DNA of 64,000 nucleotides from Plantago major (GCA_026545765.1 CM048842.1:66626371-66690370); one strand, 5' to 3'; numbered from the stretch's first letter, positions 1-10,675 are shown. The notes: a model not told the origin generated them from the letters alone. Numbers and translations: made by a program.

Positions 1-1543
1 GTTTTTCGTGTTGTCAAAGAGTTGAACAATGAAAATAGATGGCGGGTGCCTGATCGAATTGATCAGGTCATGTAGGAACAAGGTTCAAGTCTACCGGTCT
101 GTTAGGATGCCTCTTACAAAAGGAAGTGGTGAATGACCCTTTTTATGCCACCTTGGTTCAAAATACAACAAATGATCAGTTCCGTCAATGAGGTGGAGTA
201 TGGTTTAAGAATGGAAAAGTTTATTTGAGCCCCACTTTTAGTTTTATCGAACAAGTGATCACCGATTGCCACTCTTCACCTACAGGAGGACATTTTGGGT
301 TCCATAAGACTCTCTCTCGAATTACTCGTAGTTTTGTGTGGCCAAATATGCAGCGTGCTGTGAAAGAATTTTTACGAAAATGTGATACATGTCAACGGTA
401 CAAGAATGATTGTATGAAACCGGGCGGGTTACTTCAACCCTTCCCATTCCTACTCAAGTGTGGTCGGATATCTCAATGGATTTTATCGAGGGACTACCTC
501 CATCTAATGGTCACACCACTATCATGGTGATTGTTGACAGATCAACAAAGTATGCACATTTTGTGGCTGTGAAGCATCCATTCACTGCGCTTACGAATGC
601 CAAGATATTTGTTGCTAACGTAGTCCGTCTTCAAGGTATTCCAACTTCAATTGTTAGCGACAGAGACAAGATTTTCATTATCTCTTTCTGGCGTGCATTA
701 TTTGAATTGCACGGATCAAGGCTTAACATGAGTTCCAGTTACCATCCACAATTGGACGGACAAACAGAGTTTGTAAATCGGACACTTGAGCAATATTTAC
801 GGTGTTTTGCAAGTGACAAGCCAAGGCAATGGGTTGAATGGCTTCCATGGGCTGAATTTAGTTATAATACATCAACTCATTCATCCACCAAACTGACCCC
901 ATTTGAAGCTGTTTATGGTATTCTACCTCCAAGTATGCTTACATATGTTCCTGGAACATCTCATGTTCAAGCTGTTGATGAGTACCTACGGGATCGAGAT
1001 GCTATTTTACGTGAGTTACGACATAAACTGTTACAAGCTCAAGAACGCATGAAAGGTCAAGCCTATAAAAAGCGGCGTGAGTTATCCTATAATGTCGATG
1101 ACTATGTGTATTTAAAGCTACAGCCGTATCGTCAAACTTCAGTTGCTTTTTGTGGTTCATTAAAGCTTTCTCCAAGGTTCTTTGGCCCATATAAAATCAC
1201 AGAGAAGATTGGTCCAGTGGCTTATCGCCTAGCTCTTCCTCCAGGTTCTCAAGTTCGTGATGTATTCCATGTGAGTTTGTTAATTAAGGAAGCATTTGGG
1301 GTCCTCTATTCCACCTTCTTCAGAACTTCCACCGGTTTCTGATGCGTCTACAATCTTGCCACAACCAGAAGCTGTTCTAGACCGCCGGATCATTCAAAAA
1401 GGGAAATATTGCCCAAAATCAGAAGTCTTAATTAAATGGAAGGGAACACAGGTTGAAGACGCTACCTGGGAAAATGAGTGGCGCTTTAAAAGGACATATC
1501 CTGCTTTTATCCTTGTGGGCAAGGATACTAAAGGGGGGAGGAA
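1..1543 (+). mobile_element. Ty3/gypsy chromovirus, 3' part of internal region (broken fossil)
   Basis: The frames at 225-1565 carry, in order, an integrase zinc-binding segment (H/C pattern around 290-400, with CDTCQRYK), the integrase core (PPSNGHTTIMVIVDRSTKYAHF, then SDRD and the SYHPQLDGQTEFVNR block around 700-790), and a C-terminal chromodomain (VLIKWKG followed by ATWEN, about 1425-1480). Integrase after RT plus a chromodomain is diagnostic of Ty3/gypsy chromoviruses. The element enters from outside the window, so protease, RT and RNase H are not seen. It is broken, with at least two or three breaks in the visible part. A purine tract at about 1529-1541 lies just before the LTR. Confidence 0.9.
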
Positions 1544-1795
1544 TGTTATGTGTATTCTCTATTAGTATCAATAGTAGTTTAGTGGTAGACTGCTAGATTA
1601 TTAGCCTTATCCATCAGTATAGAGTAACTATATATATGTGTATCAGTTACATGCATTAACAACAGTTGTAATAGAATAACTTTTCCATCTCTATCAATTC
1701 TCTTTATCCTCTCCTACTGTCATGTTCTCCTTATCTCTCCTGTCTTCCATAAATTCCTTCTTTATCTCAAATGTTCAAATACTCCTTGGATCATT
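1544..1795 (+). repeat. 3' LTR of the chromovirus (end uncertain)
   Basis: Begins TGTTATGTG directly after the polypurine tract AAAGGGGGGAGGA. It contains a TATATATATG stretch near 1631. The downstream end is not marked by a clear CA plus target repeat because the 5' LTR is outside the window; 1795 is a guess. Confidence 0.55.
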
Positions 1796-2510
1796 AGTAC
1801 TAGTTAGGAAAGGTCAGCATGCAATATTAGTCACGTTTCATTTAGGGTGTTGGGCCAGGATCGGTGGAATTATTATATTTTGTTAGGTTTACTTTACCCC
1901 ACCACCATTGCTCCTAAAATCAAATCTCACCCTATTTTTAAATCGCAACTGATTGGGTTACATTTGCTCCCTTCGGAAAATAAACTCTCATTTTATTTTT
2001 GTTGATCGTTATATTCACTTGACTAAAATTTCATATAAGATCATATATAAAAATTAACTACAAAAATATATTATGTATTTTCATAACATAATTATTTAAT
2101 TACTTTTATAATTATTTAAGATCAAATATGTGAAACAAACGTAAAAGAAAAGTCAACAAAAATGGAAAGTTGTTCTCAGTATAGAATAATTGTGCTTACG
2201 TTTCTTCAACCTAAAACTCATTCGATTCGATTTAGTTAATTCGATTCAATTCGCTTAGGTTATATTTTACACTACAATTCAGTTCAAAAAATTGCAGTTG
2301 AAGATAACAGACTCGTATTCCTTTTTGTGTTTACCATAAAATTAGAGTCATGATATATTGTTGATTTATAACTCATCCACAAAACTCAATTATACAGCTA
2401 CTATCATCGATTTATAACGAACTATTATCTCCTTGATCTCCTTATTATTCAATTTTAATGTTTCTTATTTGAATTAATAGCTAACAATACTCCACATTTC
2501 GAAGAAAAAT
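1796..2510. other. AT-rich intergenic DNA, nothing recognised
   Basis: No frame longer than about 60 codons, no splice-bounded coding pattern and no clear terminal repeats. A short stretch at 2222-2260 repeats the word ATTCGATT several times. Confidence 0.6.
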
Positions 2511-2820
2511 ACTACTAACGACCCCTTCATTAGTGAACGACACTTAACCCTTTTAGACCACTCTAGATGATATATTGGCTCCATTGTATCAATACATGTA
2601 CTTTTCCGTGAATTTTGTACTCACTCATTTTTTTTTTTTTTGGTAGAATACTCACTCATTCATTCACAAGGATATTGTTCAATTGGTCATCTATTTTAAA
2701 ATTGCTCCAGAACAAGCTAGCTTAACTCAAAAGTAGCGTTTTCGATCCTTTAAGACTATTTAAACTTTGGGGTTTTAAAACTCAAAATTCTGGCTCCGCC
2801 TATTTACAACATTTATCTTA
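2511..2820. repeat. Diverged copy of a short LTR-like (TRIM-type) repeat
   Basis: Shares ordered blocks with the better preserved copy at 44807-44987: AACGAC...ATTAGTG near the start, a GATATRTTGNCYCCAYTGTAYCAA block, and AAGTAGCGTTYTCGATCC with TTTAA near the end. It is longer because of an inserted T-rich segment with a repeated ACTCACTCATT word (2622-2655). No intact ends or target duplication are visible. Confidence 0.45.
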
Positions 2821-2882
2821 CAACGAGTTTTGATCCTTTTACCTCCCTGCAACTTCAATTCCATATCACTACCTTAGGTACC

Positions 2883-2913
<31 letters not shown>

Positions 2914-3249
2914 GAAGGAAATGGTTAGCACCACATTTTCATGGAAATCATGTTGAACCAGATTTCCATTATTTTGGGAAGGAATTGTCAAGATTTTCAT
3001 GTTTGGTTTCTTATTTGGTAGTGGCAGACCGGAAATCATTTTGCAACATTTCCTTTGTTTGGTTTCAGTGAATAGTGAGGAAATTGGTTTTAAGTACTTG
3101 TTGCATTGCCTAAAATATCTCTCAGTAGTTGGTGTTGGGCTTGAGCCAGTGCAGGGAAAAATGAAATAGAATTGGGCTTTTTAAACAGGCGAATTGAGTA
3201 TTTACAAACTCAATTGAATGGGCTATTAGTTCGTACGGGGTGAATTTAA

Positions 3250-3450
3250 GAAGAAAAGGATATATAAAAATTCCCCCAAATCACTTAAGTACAAATTAAG
3301 AGTCGTAGTTTTAAAATTACGACTCAAAATTAGAAGTCGTATTTTTTTCCTTCTTTGAGTTAATTTTAAGGCTTTTTTTAGTTCATTTTTACAACTTTTA
3401 TAAAGAGTCATAAAATTTATGAGTCGTATTACATCAAATATCTTGTAGTG
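3250..3450 (-). mobile_element. CACTA-type transposon terminus fragment
   Basis: Read on the minus strand, the fragment begins CACTACAAGATATTTGATG at 3450 and then carries several copies, in both directions, of the word ACGACTC (GAGTCGTA). That is the layout of a CACTA subterminal repeat region. The other terminus was not found, so this is a truncated or deleted copy. Confidence 0.45.
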
Positions 3451-4497
3451 ACCTCTGATCAGCAAACATTTGTAAACATACTGCTATATGTTATATCAAG
3501 ACTCAGTGTTTACAAGGAATTGGAGATATGAGCTAGAATTAATTACAATCTCAAATAAAAAAATTCTCCTCCAGAAACACAATATAGAGATTACAGAGTG
3601 CCCATAAAACAAGTGAGCAAGATAAACTCGAAGTCTCTAATCACAAAATGACACAAGAAGATAGAATATAACCACAACAAAGGTAAGAACGGGATTTTCT
3701 GATTTCAAGTCGACTTGGTATCGACCAGTACATGGGTCTCTGTTAGATGATCGTCAAGTACGATCTTACAAATTATATTATACTGATTATATTTTAATGG
3801 TTAAATATGAATGTACAACCCTTATTCAATTTAATAAATAAAATTCACTAGACTAATTTTAATTTAAAGTACAATTTTCCAACCTTATATTTATATTAAA
3901 CATAAAAATAATTTGAGTAAGTGAAAAGTTCGTGAGCAAGCTTGATACTCGCGAGTTTAATGTCAAGCTCTTAATTTTAAAGCTCGATAATGATCGAGCT
4001 CGAGATCGTAATCGACTTGTAGACACGACTCACGAGCATGAGCTCGATAAGGTTTCGTGGGAACAAGTTACCTAGCAAACCAAATTTTTAGATGGATTGG
4101 GGTTGATTAGATTCCGACCCAACTTCTAGCAAATTTTTCAATGCCTCAATGTTGATATAAATAAATATTATTCAAATTCAAAGCAGTATAATAATTATTC
4201 AATTTAAATTTGATCCGTTCATATTATTTATTCAATTTGAATCGGGTGCGTACAAGTGTCACTGTTTAAGTAGAAGGTGCAAGGTTTAAATCTCATAGAC
4301 GTAAGTTTCTCCCTTTTAGTTATTATTTTTTATTATTTTCCCTTTTTTCAATCACAAATTCACTTTTTACACAAAATGCTTAACGCACGTAATGTGTTAC
4401 GTAAATGCTAGTATGTACTATAAAATGGTGTTTTCGAAACAAACTAATAAATTAACCACTATTTAATCTATTTTAACAATTTTTTATATATTATATA
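3451..4497. other. Intergenic, no gene seen; GAGCTCGA-rich patch
   Basis: No coding signal. At 3930-4060 the words AGCTCGA and GCTCGAG recur on both strands. A similar patch lies at 45480-45680, so this may be a dispersed repeat, but ends could not be drawn. Confidence 0.4.
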
Positions 4498-4725
4498 TCA
4501 CAAAGTATCCCGAGATACGATCTATATCTAAAGACGTACCTATATTATCAATAAAATCATTAATTTCATTAATCAAACGTCTATATTGTTAATGAAATAT
4601 GTTATTTTGTAATATGAAAAATGTTCAGAAGTTAGACGTTTTAATTAATAATATTAATTATTTTCTTTGACAACATTGTTCGTGTCTAGATAAGTTATAT
4701 AAAATCCGTACACATAATATTTAAT
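4498..4725. mobile_element. Decayed MITE, same family as 19675-19918
   Basis: Shares the internal order of the 19.7 kb MITE: a RTTATCAATAAAA block, ATTAATCAAAACGT with TTGTTAA, then TGTAATATGAAAAA, and TCTAGATAA near the right end. The terminal GAGACGGTCTCT blocks are badly eroded (CGAGATACGATCT at the left). Confidence 0.45.
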
Positions 4726-5046
4726 CTTTATATATAGGATTAATATAAGAATCAAAAGTCAGCATAATACTATAATCGGAAACTAAATGTGTGATTAAAA
4801 GTGTTACTTCCTTTTAATTCTTGTTACTTGGTATAGCTTTTCCTTTTAATTCTTGTTACTTGGTATAGCTTTTCAAAACTTCGGCATTCTTTCAGACAAT
4901 TACCAATTCGCTAGCAATCTACTCTAGCATATATATCCATGCTTAGCCATTAATCAGATCATTATTCACATGTTCTTCTCTGACCATGAGGTTAAAATGG
5001 TCCCATACTATTCACAGGATAAACCCCAAAACACAATTATTCCGTA
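4726..5046. other. Intergenic, short direct duplication only
   Basis: A duplication of about 32 bp (CTTTTAATTCTTGTTACTTG with GTATAGCTTTTC) occurs at 4810-4875. Nothing else is recognised. Confidence 0.5.
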
Positions 5047-5179
5047 TTGCGAAATACCCCTATATATAGAAAAGTCCCGAAAGTCCCTGCAAATGTTAAA
5101 ACTAGACAATTATACATTTTTTCTCGACTTGATTTTTTATAATTTTCCGCGGATCTTTTGACCCGGATTCATTAAAAAC

Positions 5180-6500
5180 AGGTCAAGTATAATGTAAAAA
5201 CTAGACAATATAATGTAAAAACTAGAAAACATAAACAATTATGTTTCACTGAATAAATTTCTTGATAAGTAATAAAACTAGACAATTCATTTACAAAACT
5301 AGACAATTCAGTTACAAAACTAGACAATATCATCATCAAAACACTAATTTTTTTTCGATTGCTTTAGTTTCTTCAGAGCATTCTTCTTCAAATCATCCAA
5401 TACACCCTCTTCAAAATCATCATCAGCATAAGGTCTCTTATATCAAGGAAAATGAGTTCCTTGGAACAGCTCCATATGCTTCATCAGAAAAACACCACAG
5501 TCAAAAGTTCCAAGTTTACCAAGTCCAATCAAGCTTCACAATTTATACAAAAAAAAAAAACATTGAACATTTATACAAAAACTAAAAAATTCCTCTCATA
5601 AACTAGACAATATAATGTAAAAACTAGAGAATTCATCTCTTAAACTAAACAATATAGTGTAAAAACTAGACAATATAGACAATTATGTTCATGTTTGATC
5701 ATAAAACTAGACAATATACACTAAAAACTAGACAATATCTCGTAAAAACTAGACAAATATGTTGAGCTCAGTTAGTAAATTTGATTTGAAGGTGAAGGTG
5801 AAAATGTAAAAACTAGAGAATTCCTAGATATAATGTAAAAACTAGAAAATTTCTCGCATAAACTAGACAATATAATGTAAAAACTAAACAATATAATGTA
5901 AAAACTAAACAATATAATGTAAAGTTAATATCATGTAAAAACTAGAGAATTTCTTTCATAAACTAAACAATATAATGTAAAAACTAGACAATATAGACAA
6001 TTATGTTCATGTTTGATAATAAAACTAGACAATATATACTAAAAACTAGACAAATATGTTGAGATCAGTTAGTAAATATCTTGAATAAACTTATTGCCAC
6101 TCGATATAAGAAAAAAATAAATTTAATATCATGTAAAAACTAGATAATTCGTTTCATAAACTAAACAATAGTGTAAAAACTAGACAATATAGACAATTAT
6201 GTTCATGTTTGATAATAAAACTAGACAATATTTCCTAAAAACTAGACAATATCCTCTAAAAACTAGACAATTTCACACAAAAAAGCTGTAAAACATTAAA
6301 AAGTAGACAATATATATTAAAAACTAGACAATTTCATACAAAACATTCAGAAAATTCAAACAGACAACAAATCCCCACCAAAAACATATACAGTGTACAC
6401 AACCACATAGCAAATCTAAAAATCATAAAAAGTAGATGATACATGTTAAAAACTAGACAATACTTACTAAAACCTAGACAGTTTCCATAAAAAATGTTCA
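5180..6500 (-). repeat. Dispersed ~20-nt repeat field (ACTAGACAAT type), left arm
   Basis: Dozens of copies of a unit close to ATAATGTAAAAACTAGACAA are strung at irregular spacing, alternating with variants ending in GAGAATT or AAACAATAT. Longer blocks also recur two or three times, for example the segment with GACAATTATGTTCATGTTTGAT at about 5690, 6000 and 6195. The field is broken by the protease exon at 5344-5523. Confidence 0.9.
5344..5523 (-). pseudogene. Ulp1-type (C48) cysteine protease C-terminal fragment, left arm
   Basis: On the minus strand the frame reads LGKLGTFDCGVFLMKHMELF, then FQGTHFP and a TGA. DCGVF is the segment around the catalytic cysteine of Ulp1/SENP-type peptidases, which remove SUMO-like modifiers. 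After the TGA the same frame continues with an acidic-then-basic tail (DDDFEEGVLDD...KKLKQSKKN) to a TAG at 5344-5346. The right-arm copy has the same TGA and the same tail, so the parent already had this structure. The histidine and aspartate of the catalytic triad would lie upstream and are not found nearby. It is a fragment, not a working enzyme. Confidence 0.65.
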
Positions 6501-6634
6501 AAACAAACAGACATTCCACAGTTTACCACAATAAGATTCAAATGAAGAACATGACCATACAATTCAACTGTAAATCAACAGATCTGGCAAAACAACTCAA
6601 TTACGAACCATAAACGCAACTAAAAAATACTTAC

Positions 6635-6713
6635 CCATGCCGAAAACAGGATTACGATGAACAGGAAGCTCCGTGTTCACTTGATCAGTAGAATTCATGT
6701 TTGATCCCGCCAT
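6635..6713 (-). CDS. Short first coding exon within the left Mutator-like copy
   Basis: An ATG at 6713 opens 26 codons (MAGSNMNSTDQVNTELPVHR and six more) and runs into a textbook splice donor, ATGG|GTAAGT, at 6634. The upstream 400 bp is T-rich leader with CCATTTT and TAGGCATTAA words. No matching second exon was found before the repeat field, and the right arm lacks this exon. It may be the start of the element's own gene or of a captured host gene. I do not recognise the peptide. Confidence 0.4.
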
Positions 6714-7281
6714 TTAATGCCTAAAGAGCAAAAACGAGACGAAAATAAAGTTAAAATCACCGGAATCAGCAAAAACGAAGCAACAAAAAGCAAAAAAATG
6801 ATCGAGTTTCAACAGATTACCTGATGATCACCAATTCAGCCAAAACCAGAGAAACTACACAAAAATCGCTCGAGAAACTGAAACATACATCACCGATTCA
6901 GCAAAAACGAAACAACAAAAAGCGAAAACGAACTCAAAAAACAATAAATCGAGTTTCAACATACATTACCTGAGGATCGCACAATGAAACCAGAGAAAAC
7001 CGCTCCAGATACTAGGGTTTTGGAAAAAATCGCCAAAACACAGAGAAAACGGGAGAAGAAACCGACTGAAAATGGAAAAAATGGCCCAAAAATCGGCAAA
7101 AACCCCTATTTATACTATACACATATATAAAACAGTATGGCCCGAATAAATCTCGACCCGCAAAATCGGGTATTTTGACCCGCGAAACAAAAAACGGGAC
7201 AATGTAAAAACTAGATAATTTATGTAGAAATCTAGTGGACTTTTTGGACTTTTCAAATGTGATAGGACTTTTATAATACTA

Positions 7282-7510
7282 AGTAAAACACAATACCTGC
7301 TAATGTTGGGAAATGTTTTTGTGGAAATCTCTACCATTTTACACATTAAATGAATTTCCGGTTTTTCAGGAGGAAATCTGGATCAATCGATTTCCATGAA
7401 CCAAACATGGAAATGTTTGACATTTTGAGTTGACATTTCACAATTCCACCAAAACCAAACGGTACTAACTCCAATTCCAACTGTAACCATAAAATTCTTA
7501 AGAAAAATAC
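7282..7510. other. Spacer between the two head-to-head copies
   Basis: About 230 bp. Its right half (7340-7468) is the inverted right end of the GGTACCGTTT-type transposon (2877-7468). The left half has no recognised content. Confidence 0.6.
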
Positions 7511-8186
7511 CAAGTCTTATAAAAGTCCTATCATGTTATGAAAGTCCAGAGAGACCCCTTGGTTTCTATAGAAATTGTCTAGTTTTTAGCTTTGCCTGTT
7601 TTATATTTCGCGGGTCAAAATTCGGTGTATTTTCGCGGGTCAAAATGCGGACCGGGTCATACCATTTTTTCATGGGTTTAGTATAAAAGGCGTTTTTCAG
7701 TTTTTGTTTCCCTTTTTTAATCTCATTTGCAGTCTTCCGATTTCTCCGATTTTCAGTTTTCTTCCATTTTTCTCTGGATCTGGCAAAACCATAGTTTCTG
7801 GAGCTTTTCATCTCGCGATCATCAGGTATTTGTCTGTTCAAACTCGATTTTTAGTGTTTTGAAGTTGTTGTCACTTGTTTTTTATGGTTTTTTTTGTTTC
7901 GATTTTTGTTTTTTGGTAGTTTCTGGAGCTTTTCGTTGATCGATCGTCAGGTATTTGTCTGTTCAAGCTCGATTTTAGTGTTTCGAAGTTGTTGTTAGTT
8001 GATTTTGACGTTTTTGTTGTCTCGATTTTGCTTTTGGTTGTTTGATTTTGCTTTTTAGGCGTTTTAGGCATTTCTCTTTCCTTTGCATCGATTTCCTTCA
8101 TTTTGAGCTTTGCGATCAAATTATGACCTGTGTAGTTAGGGTTTGGGAGTTTTCTGCTGTTTTGATTCACCCTATCTTCGGTTTGC

Positions 8187-8325
8187 TGTGAGTTCAGAGA
8201 AGGAAACCGTCGAGGAGTACGAGAATCAGGTGGTGGAGAAGGATACAAGTGGTTCTACTCAAGGCGAAGCTGAAAAGTCGGAAGAAGATGAAGCTGAAGG
8301 AATGTTATTGGTTCGATTTTGCTAA
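8187..8325 (+). CDS. Acidic coding-like segment, probably captured exon
   Basis: Frame VSSEKETVEEYENQ continuing to QGEAEKSEEDEAEG and then MLLVRFC before a TAA-free end at TGC TAA. Upstream is CTGTGAGTTCAG, so the exon may begin at an acceptor near 8190 rather than at an ATG. The composition (one third Glu/Asp/Lys) is coding-like and unlike the surrounding T-rich leader. No family recognised. It has no counterpart in the left arm. Confidence 0.3.
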
Positions 8326-8919
8326 TTCAAGTTGCAGATGCTTAGATTCTCATCATTGTTTTCCGATTTGGTATGCTTGTTTATTATTCGATCTATTTTT
8401 TTTTCAGTTTTGATGTTCGATTTGCATCTCATCATCTCCGTTTTGGTTTCATTCTACTATTTTAACTTGCATATTCTCCGTTTTAGATTTGTTTGAATCG
8501 AACTTGTGGACTGATTGTTTATGAAGTCAAAATGAGGAGTTGAAATCGGAGATCGAACGGACGAGTTGAGATCGAGATCGATCCGAGTGAATTACCACCA
8601 TATTCCTCCCTATTTGCTTGATCCAGATTAATTTCAGGTGTGATTTCTGCCTTCTATTTCACCTGAACTCATAATCGCCTATCATTTTGTATTAGCAATC
8701 TACCAAATTAACGGTTCTGATTGCTTAATGTGCTTAAATTTGATGAAAAATGTGTTGCTTAGATCAAGCGTGGTGATAGTGATTTATGGACAGTAGAGGC
8801 AATATCATGAGTTTGGTGTTTTAGTTGTGTACTTGTGTATGAGTAAGAAGAATGTTGAGTGGATCCAGAATTCTTTTCTTCGTTGGATGGAGAAAGTCTT
8901 CCATATATACTTGCATAAA

Positions 8920-9630
8920 TTGTCTAGTATTTCATGGTATAGATTTTTCTGAATTTTTTGTGTAAAACTATCTAGTTGTTACATTATATTGTCTAGTTTT
9001 TACATTATATTGTCTAGTTTATGCGAGGAATTCTCTAGTTTTTACATTATATTGTCTAGGAATTCTCTAGTTTTACATTTTCACCTTCACCTTCAACTAT
9101 CAAATTTACTAACTGATCTCAACATATTTGTCTAGTTTTTAGAGAATATTGTCTAGTTTTTACGAAATATTGTCTAGTTTTATTATCAAACATGAACATA
9201 ATTGTCTATATTGTCTAGTTTTTACATTATATTGTTTAGTTTATGAAAAAAATTCTCTAGTTTTTACATGATATTAAATTTACATTATATTGTTTAGTTT
9301 TTACATTATATTGTCTAGTTTATGCGAGAAATTTTCTAGTTTTTACATTATATTTAGGAATTCTCTAGTTTTTACATTTTCACATTCACCTTCAAATCAA
9401 ATTTACTAACTGAGCTCAACATATTTGTTTAGTTTTTACGAGATATTGTCTAGTTTTTAGTGTATATTGTCTAGTTTTATGATCAAACATGAACATAATT
9501 GTCTATATTGTCTAGTTTTTATACTATATTGTTTAGTTTAAGAGATGAATTCTCTAGTTTTTACATTATATTGTCTAGTTTATGAGAGAAATTTTCTAGT
9601 TTTTGTATAAATGTTCAATTTTTTTTTTTT
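8920..9630 (+). repeat. Dispersed ~20-nt repeat field (ATTGTCTAGT type), right arm
   Basis: Reverse-complement counterpart of the left-arm field: tens of ATTGTCTAGTTTTTACATTAT-like units, with the longer block containing ATCAAACATGAACATAATTG at about 9185 and 9480. More units follow after the protease fragment (9860-10075). Confidence 0.9.
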
Positions 9631-9660
9631 TTTTTTTGTATAAATTGTGAAGCTTGATTG

Positions 9661-9842
9661 GACTTGGTAAACTTGGAACTTTTGACTGTGGTGTTTTTCT
9701 GAATAAGCATATGGAGCTGTTTCAAGGAACTCCTTTTCCTTGATATAAGAGACCTTATGTTGATGATGATTTTGAAGAGGGTGTATTGGATGATTTGAAG
9801 AATAATGCTCTGAAGAACTTAAAGCAATCGAAGAAAAATTAG
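9661..9842 (+). pseudogene. Ulp1-type (C48) cysteine protease C-terminal fragment, right arm
   Basis: Frame LGKLGTFDCGVFLNKHMELF, then FQGTPFP and TGA, with the same downstream tail (DDDFEEGVLDD to QSKKN and TAG at 9840-9842) as the left arm. GACTGTGGT for the catalytic DCG lies at 9684-9692. Differences from the left copy are few: Met to Asn after VFL, His to Pro, Ala to Val and some Lys to Asn. The two arms therefore share a fairly recent common source. Confidence 0.65.
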
Positions 9843-10150
9843 TGTTTTGAACTGATGATGATATTGTCTAGTTTTGTAACTGAATTGTCTAGTTTTGTAA
9901 ATGAATTGTATAGTTTTATTACTTATCCAGAAATTTACTCAGTGAAACATAATTGCCTATATTTTCTAGTTTTTACATTATACTTAACCCGTTTTTAATG
10001 AATCCGGGTCAAAAGATCCGCGAAAAAACATAAAAAAACCAAGTCGAGAAAAAATGTATAATTGTCTAGTTTTAACATTTGAAGGGGACTTCCGGGACTT
10101 TCTTATATATAGGGGTCTTTCGCAAGACAGACTCTAAGAAAAATATCATA

Positions 10151-10399
10151 CTCCCTCCGTCCCGGAGAACTTCATACATTAGGGTTAGCGCGCAGTTTTA
10201 TGCGAAAAGTTAAAGTAATGATAAAATATATAAAATGTGGGAAAAAATGTACTTTTAGTGGCAAAAGGTGTAATTTGAGTGTAAAGTTATGATTGTTTAT
10301 TATTTGCTGGGTGTGAAATAGTTTACTTTTTTGGTAATGTATGAAATTACGTGGATGGCTAAAAATAGCAAATGTATAAAGTTCTCGGGATGTTGGGAG
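10151..10399. mobile_element. Stowaway MITE
   Basis: Ends CTCCCTCCGTCCCGG at the left and CCGGGA-type TCTCGGGATG...GGGAG at the right, flanked by TA on both sides (10149-10150 and 10400-10401). The size of 249 bp is typical. It lies immediately upstream of the gene A promoter region. Confidence 0.85.
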
Positions 10400-10443
10400 T
10401 AGTGAAGTACGAGCTAGGGCCTTAAAATTATGTTTCCGTCCGT

Positions 10444-10450
10444 TATATAA
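10444..10450 (+). promoter_or_regulatory. Candidate TATA box of gene A
   Basis: TATATAA, 232 bp before the ATG codon. A consensus splice donor (CTG|GTAAGT) follows at about 10475, and an acceptor (CTATTGCAG) at 10640 would give a leader intron. Gene B also has a leader intron. Placement is inferred. Confidence 0.35.
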
Positions 10451-10675
10451 CCGCAAGCCGGCTAATTAATATTCTGGTAAGTTGCATCATTCCCAGAGCA
10501 ACTGTAAATCTGCAATAGATTCTCTCTACTATAGTTCGAATCCGAGCCAATTTTGGTACACTAGAATGATATAATCGATTTCATATAGTTCTTTGGATTG
10601 CTCGAATTCACTCTGACGGTCTTCTAAATTGCTATTGCAGGTGAATAACAAGGAGCTAGCTTCACTGAAGCCAAA

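Larger units (their letters stand above)
5047..7281 (-). mobile_element. Mutator-like element copy with captured Ulp1-type protease, left arm
   Basis: Mirror image of 7511-10125. The outer end (TTGCGAAA, then CCCCTATATATA and AAAGTCCCG) and the inner end (GGACTTTTATAA) match the corresponding ends of the right copy, and the two ends of one copy share an inverted AAAGTCC word. Within it, in minus-strand order, are a promoter-like leader with pyrimidine tracts (7090-6720), a first coding exon (6713-6635), the ACTAGACAAT repeat field (about 6500-5180) and a protease exon (5523-5344). I call it Mutator-like because such elements are known to carry Ulp1-like genes. No transposase and no 9-bp target duplication are visible, so the superfamily is inference. 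Confidence 0.55.
2877..7468. mobile_element. DNA transposon with GGTACCGTTT-type inverted ends, interrupted
   Basis: The left end at 2877 (GGTACCGTTTAGTTT, then a run of 20+ T) and the right end at 7455-7468 (AAACCAAACGGTAC) are inverted copies. The neighbouring sequence also matches in inverted orientation: CATGGAAAT and CCAGATTTCC words occur about 60-110 bp inside both ends. Flanks are CTTA on the left and TAAC on the right, so a TTA/TAA duplication is not convincing. The interior holds a CACTA-type fragment, AT-rich DNA and the left Mutator-like copy, so the original element was much shorter. Superfamily is uncertain (Harbinger-like or hAT-like). Confidence 0.45.
7511..10125 (+). mobile_element. 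Mutator-like element copy with captured Ulp1-type protease, right arm
   Basis: Inverted relative of 5047-7281. From the inner end: TATAAAAGTCCTATCA; a GTCTAGTTTTTA repeat; CGCGGGTCAAAAT words; a pyrimidine-rich leader with GATCATCAGGTATTTG (7810-7960); an acidic coding-like segment (8187-8325); a repeat field (8920-9620); a protease fragment (9661-9842); and the outer end GGGACTTTCTTATATATAGG followed by TTTCGCAA. The leader regions of the two arms align, but the captured segments after them differ. No transposase or target duplication is seen, so family assignment is inferred from the Ulp1 cargo and long inverted structure. Confidence 0.55.

Noticed and set aside
5262-5585. 107-codon + frame across the left Ulp1 fragment
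   Set aside because: Antisense to the protease fragment; KTRQF repeats come from the ACTAGACAAT array.
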